From: CAYNDB01 sp964395915
GTDB lineage: Bacteria; Nitrospinota_A; UBA7883; JAJRTC01
Reading direction: 5' to 3'
NCBI GenBank assembly: GCA_964395915.1
Contig: CAYNDB010000048.1
Span: 1-17,970, forward strand
Length of the DNA stretch: 17,970 nt
A program made the position numbers and the translations under genes. Shown piece by piece: positions 1 through 5,465 of the stretch. Below the pieces are notes generated by a model. The model ran no database searches and had not been told where the DNA came from. It was given only the letters and a program-made list of their open reading frames with translations. Positions within the stretch are counted from its first letter, which is position 1. Each line of letters starts with the position of its first letter.

Positions 1-756
1 TATCTGCCTGCGGAGCAGATCGACAGTTACATAGCCGGGCTGATTATTCTGGCCGCTGCTCCCTGCACCGCAATGGTGTTTGTGTGGAGCCATTTAACCA
101 AAGGAGAGCCGCTCTTTACACTGAGCCAGGTGGCGCTAAACGACGTTATCATGGTTTTCGCTTTTGCGCCCATCGTGGGTTTGCTGCTAGGGTTGTCTTC
201 CATCACCGTTCCGTGGAATACGCTGTTGCTCTCGGTGGCGCTTTATATCGTCGTTCCACTGATTATCGCCAATTTGTGGCGTAAACTAGCTTTGAGACAT
301 GAGCATGGACATGCCTATCTTGCCCAGACTATAAAACTGTTGCATCCCTGGTCTCTGGCGGCATTACTTGCAACGTTAGTGTTGCTGTTCGGTTTTCAGG
401 CCGAGTCAATAATAAACCAGCCGGCTGTGATCGCCATGCTGGCCGTTCCTATACTCATTCAAGTTTATTTCAACTCGGGACTTGCGTATCTTTTAAATCG
501 GAAGCTAGGCGTGGCGCATTGCGCGGCCGGGCCTTCCGCGCTTATCGGGGCAAGCAATTTTTTTGAGCTGGCGGTGGCGACGGCAATCGGCCTGTTCGGA
601 TTCGAATCGGGCGCGGCGCTGGCCACGGTGGTTGGCGTTCTGATCGAGGTGCCTGTGATGCTCTCGGTTGTAAAAATCGTTAACGCAAGCCGCGGATGGT
701 ACGAATCGGGCGCGGCGTTTGCGCTTAAGCCTGTTGAGAAAACAGGTCGTGATTGA
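1..756 (+). CDS. acr3: ACR3-family arsenite efflux permease (5' end outside window)
   Basis: The reading frame is open from base 1, so the start lies outside the window and about 251 C-terminal residues are present. ACR3 permeases of the BART superfamily export As(III), and sometimes Sb(III), across the inner membrane using the proton-motive force. The identifying segment is APCTAMVFVWS followed by LTKG near residues 20-35, which carries the conserved cysteine known to be essential in ACR3 proteins. Further in are the GLLLGLSS helix and the GASNFFELAVA / GVLIEVPVML motifs typical of the C-terminal half. Several hydrophobic helices are evident. The gene converges on the next one with only 15 bases between stop codons, and no arsR or arsC is visible, so any ars operon partners would lie to the left. 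The family call is firm. The substrate is inferred from the family. Confidence 0.93.
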   Translation, partial: YLPAEQIDSYIAGLIILAAAPCTAMVFVWSHLTKGEPLFTLSQVALNDVIMVFAFAPIVGLLLGLSSITVPWNTLLLSVALYIVVPLIIANLWRKLALRHEHGHAYLAQTIKLLHPWSLAALLATLVLLFGFQAESIINQPAVIAMLAVPILIQVYFNSGLAYLLNRKLGVAHCAAGPSALIGASNFFELAVATAIGLFGFESGAALATVVGVLIEVPVMLSVVKIVNASRGWYESGAAFALKPVEKTGRD

Positions 757-771
757 AGCCAGCTTCTAAAG

Positions 772-1377
772 TCAGACGGGTAATTCCACTCCCAGTTGTT
801 TTAAGAGGAAGTCATACATAATAATCGCCATTACAATCAGAAAAATCATCAGTATAAAACGATACTTGCTTTTATGCTTTATTGCTTTTGCGCAATCTTT
901 ATGGTGAACCTTATCCAGTAGCTCATCACCGAACTGGACAGATAAAAATGTGCCAACGCCTGAAATGAAAATAATCATCCAAAACGGGAATGGTTCGGAA
1001 AGGATTTGGTAAAAGAGTTTTAGTAACTCCGTTTTTTCATACAACTCCGCAATCGAAAAATAAGAGTAAAGATTAAGTGAAATTGCGATAATCCAGACTA
1101 TCAATTCGGCATGAAACATCCGGAATTTAAGGATGAGCCGGATCGGAAAATCGAGCAGGAACCCGGCGTCCGCCACAGGAGTGCACAATACAAAAAAGGA
1201 CCATGTGAGCGCGGTGATCAGGAATCCGCTTTGAAAGCCATACTTGTATGCGATAAAAAAGAAGTAGCCAGTAAAAACCGCGACTACCAGCAGAAACTTA
1301 AATAGAACGCGGCGTTTGGTTTCATGCTTCAGAATTTTAGAGGCAAGCTTTTTTTTGCTCACGTTCTCACAGGGCAA
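772..1377 (-). CDS. Uncharacterised five-helix membrane protein
   Basis: I do not recognise a named family. The 201-residue product has a short basic N-terminus (residues 1-23) and about five hydrophobic helices near residues 25-45, 48-75, 90-110, 130-150 and 170-190. A loop of about 20 residues before the last helix is rich in Lys and His. The segment CTPVADAGFLLDFPIRL (residues about 65-81) combines Cys, Asp and Pro inside a helix and is the part most likely to be functional. The chosen start is TTG at 1377, because AGGAG (minus strand, 1388-1384) sits 6 bases upstream. The first in-frame alternative, GTG five codons later, has no such site. The gene lies between an arsenite exporter and a mercury operon and follows a perfect inverted repeat, which suggests a regulated accessory role. 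No function is assigned. Confidence 0.75.
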   Translation of the reverse strand: MPCENVSKKKLASKILKHETKRRVLFKFLLVVAVFTGYFFFIAYKYGFQSGFLITALTWSFFVLCTPVADAGFLLDFPIRLILKFRMFHAELIVWIIAISLNLYSYFSIAELYEKTELLKLFYQILSEPFPFWMIIFISGVGTFLSVQFGDELLDKVHHKDCAKAIKHKSKYRFILMIFLIVMAIIMYDFLLKQLGVELPV

Positions 1378-1396
1378 AACAAGCTCCTAGTTAAAT

Positions 1397-1438
1397 TAAT
1401 CATGTTAGTTTAACTTCTCATTTAAACTAACATGATTA
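1397..1438. repeat. Perfect 17-bp inverted repeat, candidate operator
   Basis: The left arm TAATCATGTTAGTTTAA (1397-1413) and the right arm TTAAACTAACATGATTA (1422-1438) are exact reverse complements separated by the 8 bases CTTCTCAT. The repeat ends 20 bases upstream of the TTG start at 1377, in the leader or promoter region of that membrane-protein gene. The arms are A+T rich and no T-run follows on either strand, so a factor-independent terminator is unlikely. A binding site for a dimeric repressor (ArsR-, TetR- or MarR-type), or an mRNA hairpin close to the ribosome-binding site, fits better. The regulator is unknown. Confidence 0.7.
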
Positions 1439-1571
1439 TCATGTCGCGCAGCAACTGAGTTTCTCTACGCTTTTGCCAAATGTAATCGCGGCCAATTCAT
1501 CCGGATACAACCTCACGGCGACTTTTTAATGTGGCGAAATCAGCGTTGCATTCCTAATCTCAATATTCCAA

Positions 1572-2027
1572 TTAGCTTTTGGGGAAATCCGCGAGACAGC
1601 ATTTACCCGACGGGTTACGAACTTCACAGGCGCATAGCTTTAACTTAACCAGCTCCATTACAAAAGCCTTGGACTGGCTTTGCCCGGTTTTCTCCAACTC
1701 TTCGCGAACGTTGGATTCTCTTATGTCGAAGCAGTAACAAAGCATACGGTCCGAAGTGTTTGACTTTTGCCCAACTTCCTGCCGGACATGGCCAAGTTTG
1801 TAAATGGCGCCAGTCTCATTAAAATAGACCACGTCGCAATCCGGTTGACCGCAAAAGTGAAATGGCGTGTCAGGGAGAGTGATCAGTTGCGAATGTTTCA
1901 GTTGATGAAGCAATGTTTGCCGCAACACCGGTCGGGCAACCGCTCCACAGGAGACACATTTAGATTTGACATTGGTTTTCCGCGATTTCGGTTCAGAGAA
2001 TCCGGATGTCGAGCAACAATCTTCCAT
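1572..2027 (-). CDS. Stand-alone CopZ N-terminal-like zinc/[2Fe-2S] protein of the mer operon
   Basis: The 151-residue soluble protein has about a dozen cysteines. Pairs include C24-x2-C27, C59-x4-C64, C97-x-C99, C132-x-C134 and C143-C144, plus an N-terminal C4-C5. This layout resembles the N-terminal domain of the two-domain copper chaperone CopZ known from Archaeoglobus, which binds one zinc and one [2Fe-2S] cluster and can reduce Cu(II). The C-terminal half (CYCFDIRESNV then CACEVRNPSGKCC) is like a BFD-type [2Fe-2S] fold. Unlike CopZ it has no HMA domain of its own. An HMA domain is instead fused to MerT in the gene immediately upstream. The ATG begins at the base directly after the merTP stop codon, so translational coupling is likely, and the Shine-Dalgarno site is weak. 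Its role in metal binding, redox or delivery is inferred. Confidence 0.82.
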   Translation of the reverse strand: MEDCCSTSGFSEPKSRKTNVKSKCVSCGAVARPVLRQTLLHQLKHSQLITLPDTPFHFCGQPDCDVVYFNETGAIYKLGHVRQEVGQKSNTSDRMLCYCFDIRESNVREELEKTGQSQSKAFVMELVKLKLCACEVRNPSGKCCLADFPKS

Positions 2028-2633
2028 TTAATTGTTCTTTACAGTGGAGGGGAACCCTGCGTTTTTTGTGGCAACGGTCATCTCTTCCGGCGTCACCTTT
2101 TTCGGGTCATACACAACAATGGCCCGTGGCGGGTTCAGCGTAACAATAGTCTCTTTCACACCTTCCAGTTTTTTCAGGCTTTTCTTTACCGTTACCGGAC
2201 AGGAATTGCATGTCATTCCTTTAATGTTAAGTGTTACCTGTTCCGTTGGAGCCTCTCCAGCTGTTGTGTCGCTTGCAAAAACGTACGGGATGGCGTAGGG
2301 CGAAGCGATCATTGTCACGGCGATCAAGGTAACCGCCCATAACGCCACTTTATTTATCCTGTCCGATTTCGGATTAGCGCAGTAACTGCCAGGGGCGCAT
2401 TCTTCAGCTTTCGGTTTAGTGTATGTTTTATAAAACGCCATCCCAAGGAATCCAACGGTAAGCGCCAGGAAAATGGGGCTGTACGGCTCCATGGCCGAGA
2501 GGTTGGCGATCCATGCGCCGCTTACTCCAAGACCCAAAAGAACGAGCGGCCCCGCACAGCATATTGAAGCGCCAATCGCGGCAATTACAGCCCCTACGAG
2601 TCCAAGCCTTGCCCCTTTATTATTGTTTCCCAT
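2028..2633 (-). CDS. merT: MerT-MerP fusion, mercuric ion transporter with C-terminal HMA domain
   Basis: From the preferred start the product is 201 residues. Residues 10-40 form the first helix with the MerT vicinal cysteine pair in SICCAGPLVLLG (C25, C26). A second helix (about 50-70) and a cytoplasmic Cys pair in EECAPGSYC (C79, C85) follow, then a third helix (about 95-118). Residues 131-201 are a MerP-like HMA domain with GMTCNSC (C142, C145). MerT carries Hg(II) into the cytosol and MerP binds it outside. MerTP fusions are known. The ATG at 2633 is preferred because GGAGAG lies 7 bases upstream, while the in-frame ATG at 2657 has a poor site and almost touches the operator at 2670-2688. 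The gene sits 72 bases downstream of the CsoR-type repressor gene and abuts the Cys-rich gene. No merA is present nearby. Confidence 0.93.
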   Translation of the reverse strand: MGNNNKGARLGLVGAVIAAIGASICCAGPLVLLGLGVSGAWIANLSAMEPYSPIFLALTVGFLGMAFYKTYTKPKAEECAPGSYCANPKSDRINKVALWAVTLIAVTMIASPYAIPYVFASDTTAGEAPTEQVTLNIKGMTCNSCPVTVKKSLKKLEGVKETIVTLNPPRAIVVYDPKKVTPEEMTVATKNAGFPSTVKNN

Positions 2634-2669
2634 TATCTTCTCTCCGAACATGTTCATTCGTAATAACCC

Positions 2670-2688
2670 TATCCCCCGGTAGAGGATA
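2670..2688. promoter_or_regulatory. Predicted CsoR-type operator in front of merTP
   Basis: TATCCCCCGGTAGAGGATA matches the palindrome in front of the repressor gene (TATCCCCCGGAGGGGGATA, 3068-3086) at 16 of 19 positions, although its own symmetry is degenerate. CsoR/RcnR-family proteins are known to bind A+T-flanked C-tract/G-tract palindromes. The site lies between the repressor stop codon and the merTP start, 36 bases upstream of the preferred ATG. This suggests that merTP has its own repressible promoter or an internal control point. I could not identify convincing -35/-10 boxes here. Confidence 0.6.
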
Positions 2689-2705
2689 TCATTGCGCTAA
2701 AAAAA

Positions 2706-3026
2706 TTACGTTTGTTTCAATAGAGTTGAAAGCACCTTGGTAACTTTCTCAAGCCTGTCGTCGGCGTCTCCAGTCATGCACGAGTTCATGCAAGCTTTTA
2801 GCTCATGGTCTAAAATCGAGGCGGAAAACTTGTTCAGCGCTGCTTTGACCGCCGTTACCTGAAGAAGAATCTCATCGGCGCAACGATGGTCCCGAACCAT
2901 ACGTTTGATAGAGCCGACATGACCTTCGATCCTGGACAGTCTATCGACAAGCGCTTTTCTGGCGGCGCCTTCCAGATATTGTTTTTCTCTGGTTTCCGGA
3001 GCGGTGGCCGGTTTTGCTGTTGCCAT
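2706..3026 (-). CDS. CsoR/RcnR/FrmR-family metal- or thiol-sensing repressor
   Basis: This is a 106-residue all-helical repressor of the DUF156/CsoR family. Diagnostic segments are LVDRLSRIEGHVGSIKRMV (residues 26-44) and QVTAVKAALNKFSASILDH (56-74). The ligand cysteines are C49 (HRCADE) and C79 (HELKAC), with an extra C83. When aligned to CsoR (Cys-His-Cys), the His position is occupied by Glu75, and a His sits one residue earlier (H74). The sensor set is therefore not a standard Cu(I) site. The start at 3026 is chosen because AAGG lies 8 bases upstream, the length fits the family, and longer versions would translate through the operators. The gene is first in an operon with merTP and the Cys-rich protein, so Hg(II) or another thiophilic signal is the likely inducer. 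That inducer is inference. Confidence 0.92.
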   Translation of the reverse strand: MATAKPATAPETREKQYLEGAARKALVDRLSRIEGHVGSIKRMVRDHRCADEILLQVTAVKAALNKFSASILDHELKACMNSCMTGDADDRLEKVTKVLSTLLKQT

Positions 3027-3067
3027 AGTGTTTACCTTATGAAGTCCATAACTTTTACCATAATCCA

Positions 3068-3086
3068 TATCCCCCGGAGGGGGATA
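3068..3086. promoter_or_regulatory. CsoR-type operator 1 (downstream of the repressor transcription start)
   Basis: TATCCCCC, GGA, GGGGGATA is an 8-3-8 perfect palindrome. It begins just downstream of the transcription start expected from the promoter at 3097-3125, in the 5' leader of the repressor gene. It shares its first ten bases with the site before merTP. Together with operator 2 it would allow autoregulation. Confidence 0.72.
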
Positions 3087-3096
3087 CCTTGGGAAC

Positions 3097-3125
3097 AGGA
3101 TATATCCCCCCAGGGGGGATGTCAA
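3097..3125 (-). promoter_or_regulatory. Sigma-70-type promoter of the repressor-merTP operon
   Basis: On the minus strand a perfect -35 box TTGACA (3125-3120) is followed by a 17-base spacer and TATCCT as the -10 box (3102-3097). The expected start of transcription is near 3090, about 64 bases before the repressor ATG. The spacer is almost exactly the operator-2 palindrome, so a bound repressor would block RNA polymerase directly. Confidence 0.68.
3104..3120. promoter_or_regulatory. CsoR-type operator 2 (between -35 and -10)
   Basis: ATCCCCCC, A, GGGGGGAT is an 8-1-8 perfect palindrome occupying the spacer between the -35 and -10 boxes. The C6/G6 tracts with A+T flanks are the hallmark of CsoR-family operators. 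It lies 17 bases from operator 1, close enough for both sites to be occupied by tetramers on one DNA segment. Confidence 0.75.
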
Positions 3126-3237
3126 GAAACAATATGCGTCTCAAAAAAAAATAGTAATATGTACAACGAGAAAGCAAGCGGGAGTATCAGGGTTATATGT
3201 CTATGGATCATCAAGTGACGTATGCCAGCCGCTGATT

Positions 3238-3266
3238 TCGACAATGCGCTGATAAAATTCTATATT
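3238..3266 (+). promoter_or_regulatory. Possible sigma-70 promoter for the membrane protein-methyltransferase pair
   Basis: TCGACA (3238-3243) is 5/6 to the -35 consensus. It is followed by a 17-base spacer and TATATT (3261-3266), 5/6 to the -10 consensus. Initiation would be near 3273, only about 10 bases before the GTG start. The GGAG that best serves that start (3269-3272) would then lie just outside the transcript. Either the mRNA is nearly leaderless or another promoter is used, so I rate this cautiously. Confidence 0.4.
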
Positions 3267-3282
3267 TTGGAGAACATAACCT

Positions 3283-3663
3283 GTGAGACCTGCACATGCC
3301 CTTTTTTTGAGGGTTTCTGATTACATTTTCGCAATTATATATGGAGTGGTAGCGACCACGGCTTCTTACTACCTCATACCCGACGAATGGCCGATGCCGC
3401 TTCTGATGAGCGCCGGTATGTTGGTCGGGACTTTGTCCACATTCCCTTTACTTGCGATTTTTTCCGTTCTGCTTGGCGGCTTTGAGGTGATTATGATGTC
3501 GATGCAGATAGGTATGCTTGGCGGAATGGCGGGGGGGATAATCGGCGGCGCGTCTATAAATTTGCCCTTAATCGCAGGGGCGTCAGTTGGAGCGGCTGTT
3601 CAGCTCTTTTTGCATATCTCAGACCTTAAGTATCATGGTGAGGCGTTGCAGGACAATGAGTAG
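3283..3663 (+). CDS. Small glycine-rich multi-helix membrane protein
   Basis: The 126-residue product has no family I can name. It has about four hydrophobic segments, near residues 13-32, 38-62, 65-92 and 94-112. The third is unusually rich in Gly and Met (GMLGGMAGGIIGGAS), implying close helix packing. The tail is short and charged. GTG at 3283 is the start with GGAG 10 bases upstream, and no in-frame ATG precedes it. The stop codon overlaps the start of the methyltransferase (ATG at 3656, stop TAG ending at 3663), so the two are co-translated and may act together on a membrane-associated substrate. Confidence is good that the gene is real. Function is unknown. Confidence 0.72.
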   Translation: MRPAHALFLRVSDYIFAIIYGVVATTASYYLIPDEWPMPLLMSAGMLVGTLSTFPLLAIFSVLLGGFEVIMMSMQIGMLGGMAGGIIGGASINLPLIAGASVGAAVQLFLHISDLKYHGEALQDNE

Positions 3664-4300
3664 CAAAGCTATAGAAAAGTGGAACAAGGCCTCAAAATGT
3701 TTCGACATGGGATCGCGTGGGGAACATATGCGGTATGGAGTGTATAAACAAAGCTTATTTTCCAAAGCTAAAGGGAAAACCCTTCTTGTGGCCGCTGGAA
3801 CCGGGGCCGACTTTAAATATCTACCGGAAAATATCGATCTTACAGCTATAGATTTTGCTCCTAAAATGCTTGAAAAGGCAAAAGAAAAGCTTGGCGATTT
3901 CAAGGGAAACATTGCCTTGAAGGAAGCGGATGTAACCGAGCTTGATTTCAGCTCCGAAAGTTTCGACACGGTGGTGACTTCCTGCACATTCTGCTCTGTT
4001 CCCGATCCTGTCAAGGGGCTTAAAGAGTTGCGGCGTGTTCTTAAAAACGATGGGCGGTTGCTTATGTTCGAGCACGTACGGTCGTCAAATTTCTATCTTG
4101 GAGCGATGATGGATATTATGAATCCTCTGGCGAAAATGCTGGGGCCTAATTTAAACCGCAGAACCTCCGACAATATTCGGAAGGCGGGCTTCAAGCTTAC
4201 ACGTGAGTTTAACGTCTATCTGGACATGGTAAAACTCTTTGAAGCGGTTAAAGACATTTATTTGGTGCCGAAGGGGGGACTCGAACCCCCACAGGCGTGA
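3656..4300 (+). CDS. Class I SAM-dependent methyltransferase (UbiE/METTL7-like)
   Basis: From the ATG at 3656 the product is 214 residues with a Rossmann methyltransferase fold. SAM motif I is LLVAAGTGADF (residues about 43-53), motif II is LTAIDFAPKML (about 61-71), and the acidic loop is EADVTELDF. The post-motif stretch TSCTFCSVPDPVKGLKE with RRVLKNDGRLLMFEH resembles UbiE-type and METTL7-type thiol or small-molecule methyltransferases. The substrate is unknown. Proximity to ars and mer genes makes a metalloid or thiol substrate possible, but the Cys set is not that of ArsM. The start overlaps the upstream stop by 8 bases. The last dozen or so residues (PKGGLEPPQA) are an antisense translation of tRNA-Leu, so the natural C-terminus may have been replaced. 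Confidence 0.88.
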   Translation: MSSKAIEKWNKASKCFDMGSRGEHMRYGVYKQSLFSKAKGKTLLVAAGTGADFKYLPENIDLTAIDFAPKMLEKAKEKLGDFKGNIALKEADVTELDFSSESFDTVVTSCTFCSVPDPVKGLKELRRVLKNDGRLLMFEHVRSSNFYLGAMMDIMNPLAKMLGPNLNRRTSDNIRKAGFKLTREFNVYLDMVKLFEAVKDIYLVPKGGLEPPQA

Positions 4301-4349
4301 GCCCACACGAACCTGAATCGTGCGCGTCTACCAGTTCCGCCACTTCGGC
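4263..4349 (-). tRNA. tRNA-Leu (anticodon CAG)
   Basis: The gene is 87 bases on the minus strand with the CCA end encoded (4265-4263). The acceptor arms GCCGAAG (from 4349) and CTTCGGC pair perfectly, with discriminator A. The anticodon stem CACGA/TCGTG encloses the loop TTCAGGT, giving anticodon CAG for CUG codons. A long variable arm and the T-loop GTTCGAGTC are present, as expected for a class II leucine tRNA. Its 3' end overlaps the end of the methyltransferase reading frame by 38 bases on the opposite strand. tRNA-Leu 3' ends are common integration sites, so a mobile segment attached here would lie to the left, toward the metal genes. No integrase is visible in the window. Confidence 0.97.
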
Positions 4350-4369
4350 TACGTTTCGATAAGGCCATA

Positions 4370-4397
4370 ATTATAGCCCGATCAGCTCTAAAAGCAA
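4370..4397 (-). promoter_or_regulatory. tRNA-Leu promoter
   Basis: On the minus strand a perfect -10 TATAAT (4375-4370) lies about 20 bases upstream of the mature tRNA 5' end, with TTGCTT (4397-4392) 16 bases further upstream as a weak -35 box. Position and strand suit tRNA transcription. Confidence 0.6.
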
Positions 4398-4414
4398 CGA
4401 TCATCGGACATCGC

Positions 4415-4443
4415 TTGCCCCTTTGCCGCTATTAAAGTAAAAT
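4415..4443 (+). promoter_or_regulatory. Promoter for the glycosyltransferase-PLD-sialidase gene run
   Basis: TTGCCC (4415-4420, 4/6), a 17-base spacer and TAAAAT (4438-4443, 5/6) predict initiation near 4450, about 24 bases upstream of the glycosyltransferase ATG. It is divergent from the tRNA-Leu promoter. Confidence 0.5.
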
Positions 4444-4473
4444 CAATCATTTAAACAACCGTTAGGACCTAAG

Positions 4474-5427
4474 ATGACCGAAAACGTAAAAATATCTGTC
4501 GTGGCGCCTATATATAATGAAGCGGAAAACATCGACGGGTTTCTCGAGGAGGCGCTTCTCGTGCTGGAAACGGTGGAAGGCGGCTTCGAGATAGTATGCG
4601 TGGACGATGGCTCTACCGATGGCGTTTATGAAAAGCTTTTAGACTGGCACAAGAAAGATGATCGGGTGAAAGTCATACGCTTCCGCGATAATTTTGGGCA
4701 GACCGCTGCATTCTCCGCCGGATTCGACTATGCCAAGGGAGATATCATAATTACAATAGACGCGGATTTACAGAACGATCCGGCGGACATCCCCGCCATG
4801 ATAAGTAAATTGGAAAAAGATGATTATGACATCGTCGCAGGCTGGCGTTATCATCGGCAGGACAGTTTTTTAACACGTCGTCTGCCGTCCATGATCGCGA
4901 ATAAAATCATTTCCATGACCACCAAAGTTCATCTGCACGATTACGGGTGTTCGCTTAAAGTTTTTCGACGCGATGTGGTAAAAAATATAAAGTTGTATGG
5001 AGAGATGCACCGCTTCATTCCGGCGATAGCTTCCTGGATGGGAGTGCGTGTGGCAGAGGTAAAGGTTAATCACAGGCCGCGTGTGGCGGGAAAATCGAAA
5101 TATGGATTGGGCCGTACGATAAAAGTGATGCTGGACCTTTTAACGGTAAAGTTTCTTTTGACCTATTCCACACAACCGATCCAGATATTTGGCTTGATGG
5201 GGGTAACATCAGGAGCGATAGGGTTTGTTATGGCCCTCTGGCTTTCTATCCAGAAACTGTTTTTCGAGGTTCCGCTCTCAAACCGTCCTGCCTTGCTTCT
5301 GGCCGTGTTGCTGATTTTAATAGGTGTCCAGTTTGTATCCATGGGGCTTTTGGCGGAGCTTCAGGCGCGAACTTATCACGAATCCCAGAACAAGCCAATT
5401 TACGTAATAAAAAACGTCGTCGAGTAG
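4474..5427 (+). CDS. GT2 polyprenyl-phosphate glycosyltransferase (GtrB/DPM1-like)
   Basis: The 317-residue protein is a family-2 inverting glycosyltransferase. It has the GT-A nucleotide-binding start (KISVVAPIYNEAENI, residues 6-20), VDDGSTDG (43-50) and the metal-binding segment DADLQNDPAD (96-105). The acceptor-side region RVAGKSKYG is typical of polyprenyl-phosphate sugar transferases. Two C-terminal helices (about 228-255 and 268-292) anchor it in the inner membrane, as in the GtrB/ArnC/DPM1 group, which load a sugar onto undecaprenyl phosphate. The sugar cannot be told from sequence. The start is supported by AGGA 6 bases before the ATG. It is the first gene of a run with a PLD enzyme and a BNR protein, suggesting envelope glycan or lipid modification. 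Confidence 0.92.
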   Translation: MTENVKISVVAPIYNEAENIDGFLEEALLVLETVEGGFEIVCVDDGSTDGVYEKLLDWHKKDDRVKVIRFRDNFGQTAAFSAGFDYAKGDIIITIDADLQNDPADIPAMISKLEKDDYDIVAGWRYHRQDSFLTRRLPSMIANKIISMTTKVHLHDYGCSLKVFRRDVVKNIKLYGEMHRFIPAIASWMGVRVAEVKVNHRPRVAGKSKYGLGRTIKVMLDLLTVKFLLTYSTQPIQIFGLMGVTSGAIGFVMALWLSIQKLFFEVPLSNRPALLLAVLLILIGVQFVSMGLLAELQARTYHESQNKPIYVIKNVVE

Positions 5428-5465
5428 GAAGATATTCGTTACGCGACACGTTATATTTGAACGAA

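Noticed and set aside
1767..2342. Plus-strand open frame of 191 codons across the merTP/Cys-rich junction
   Set aside because: Low-complexity antisense product. Both minus-strand genes have clear metal-binding motifs.
2634..2657. Upstream ATG (2657) as the merTP start
   Set aside because: It has a poor ribosome site and is almost adjacent to the operator. The ATG at 2633 has GGAGAG at good distance.
3027..3125. Longer N-terminus (33 extra codons) for the CsoR-type repressor
   Set aside because: It would translate the operators and start inside the -35 box of the promoter. The ATG at 3026 has a ribosome site and gives the family length.
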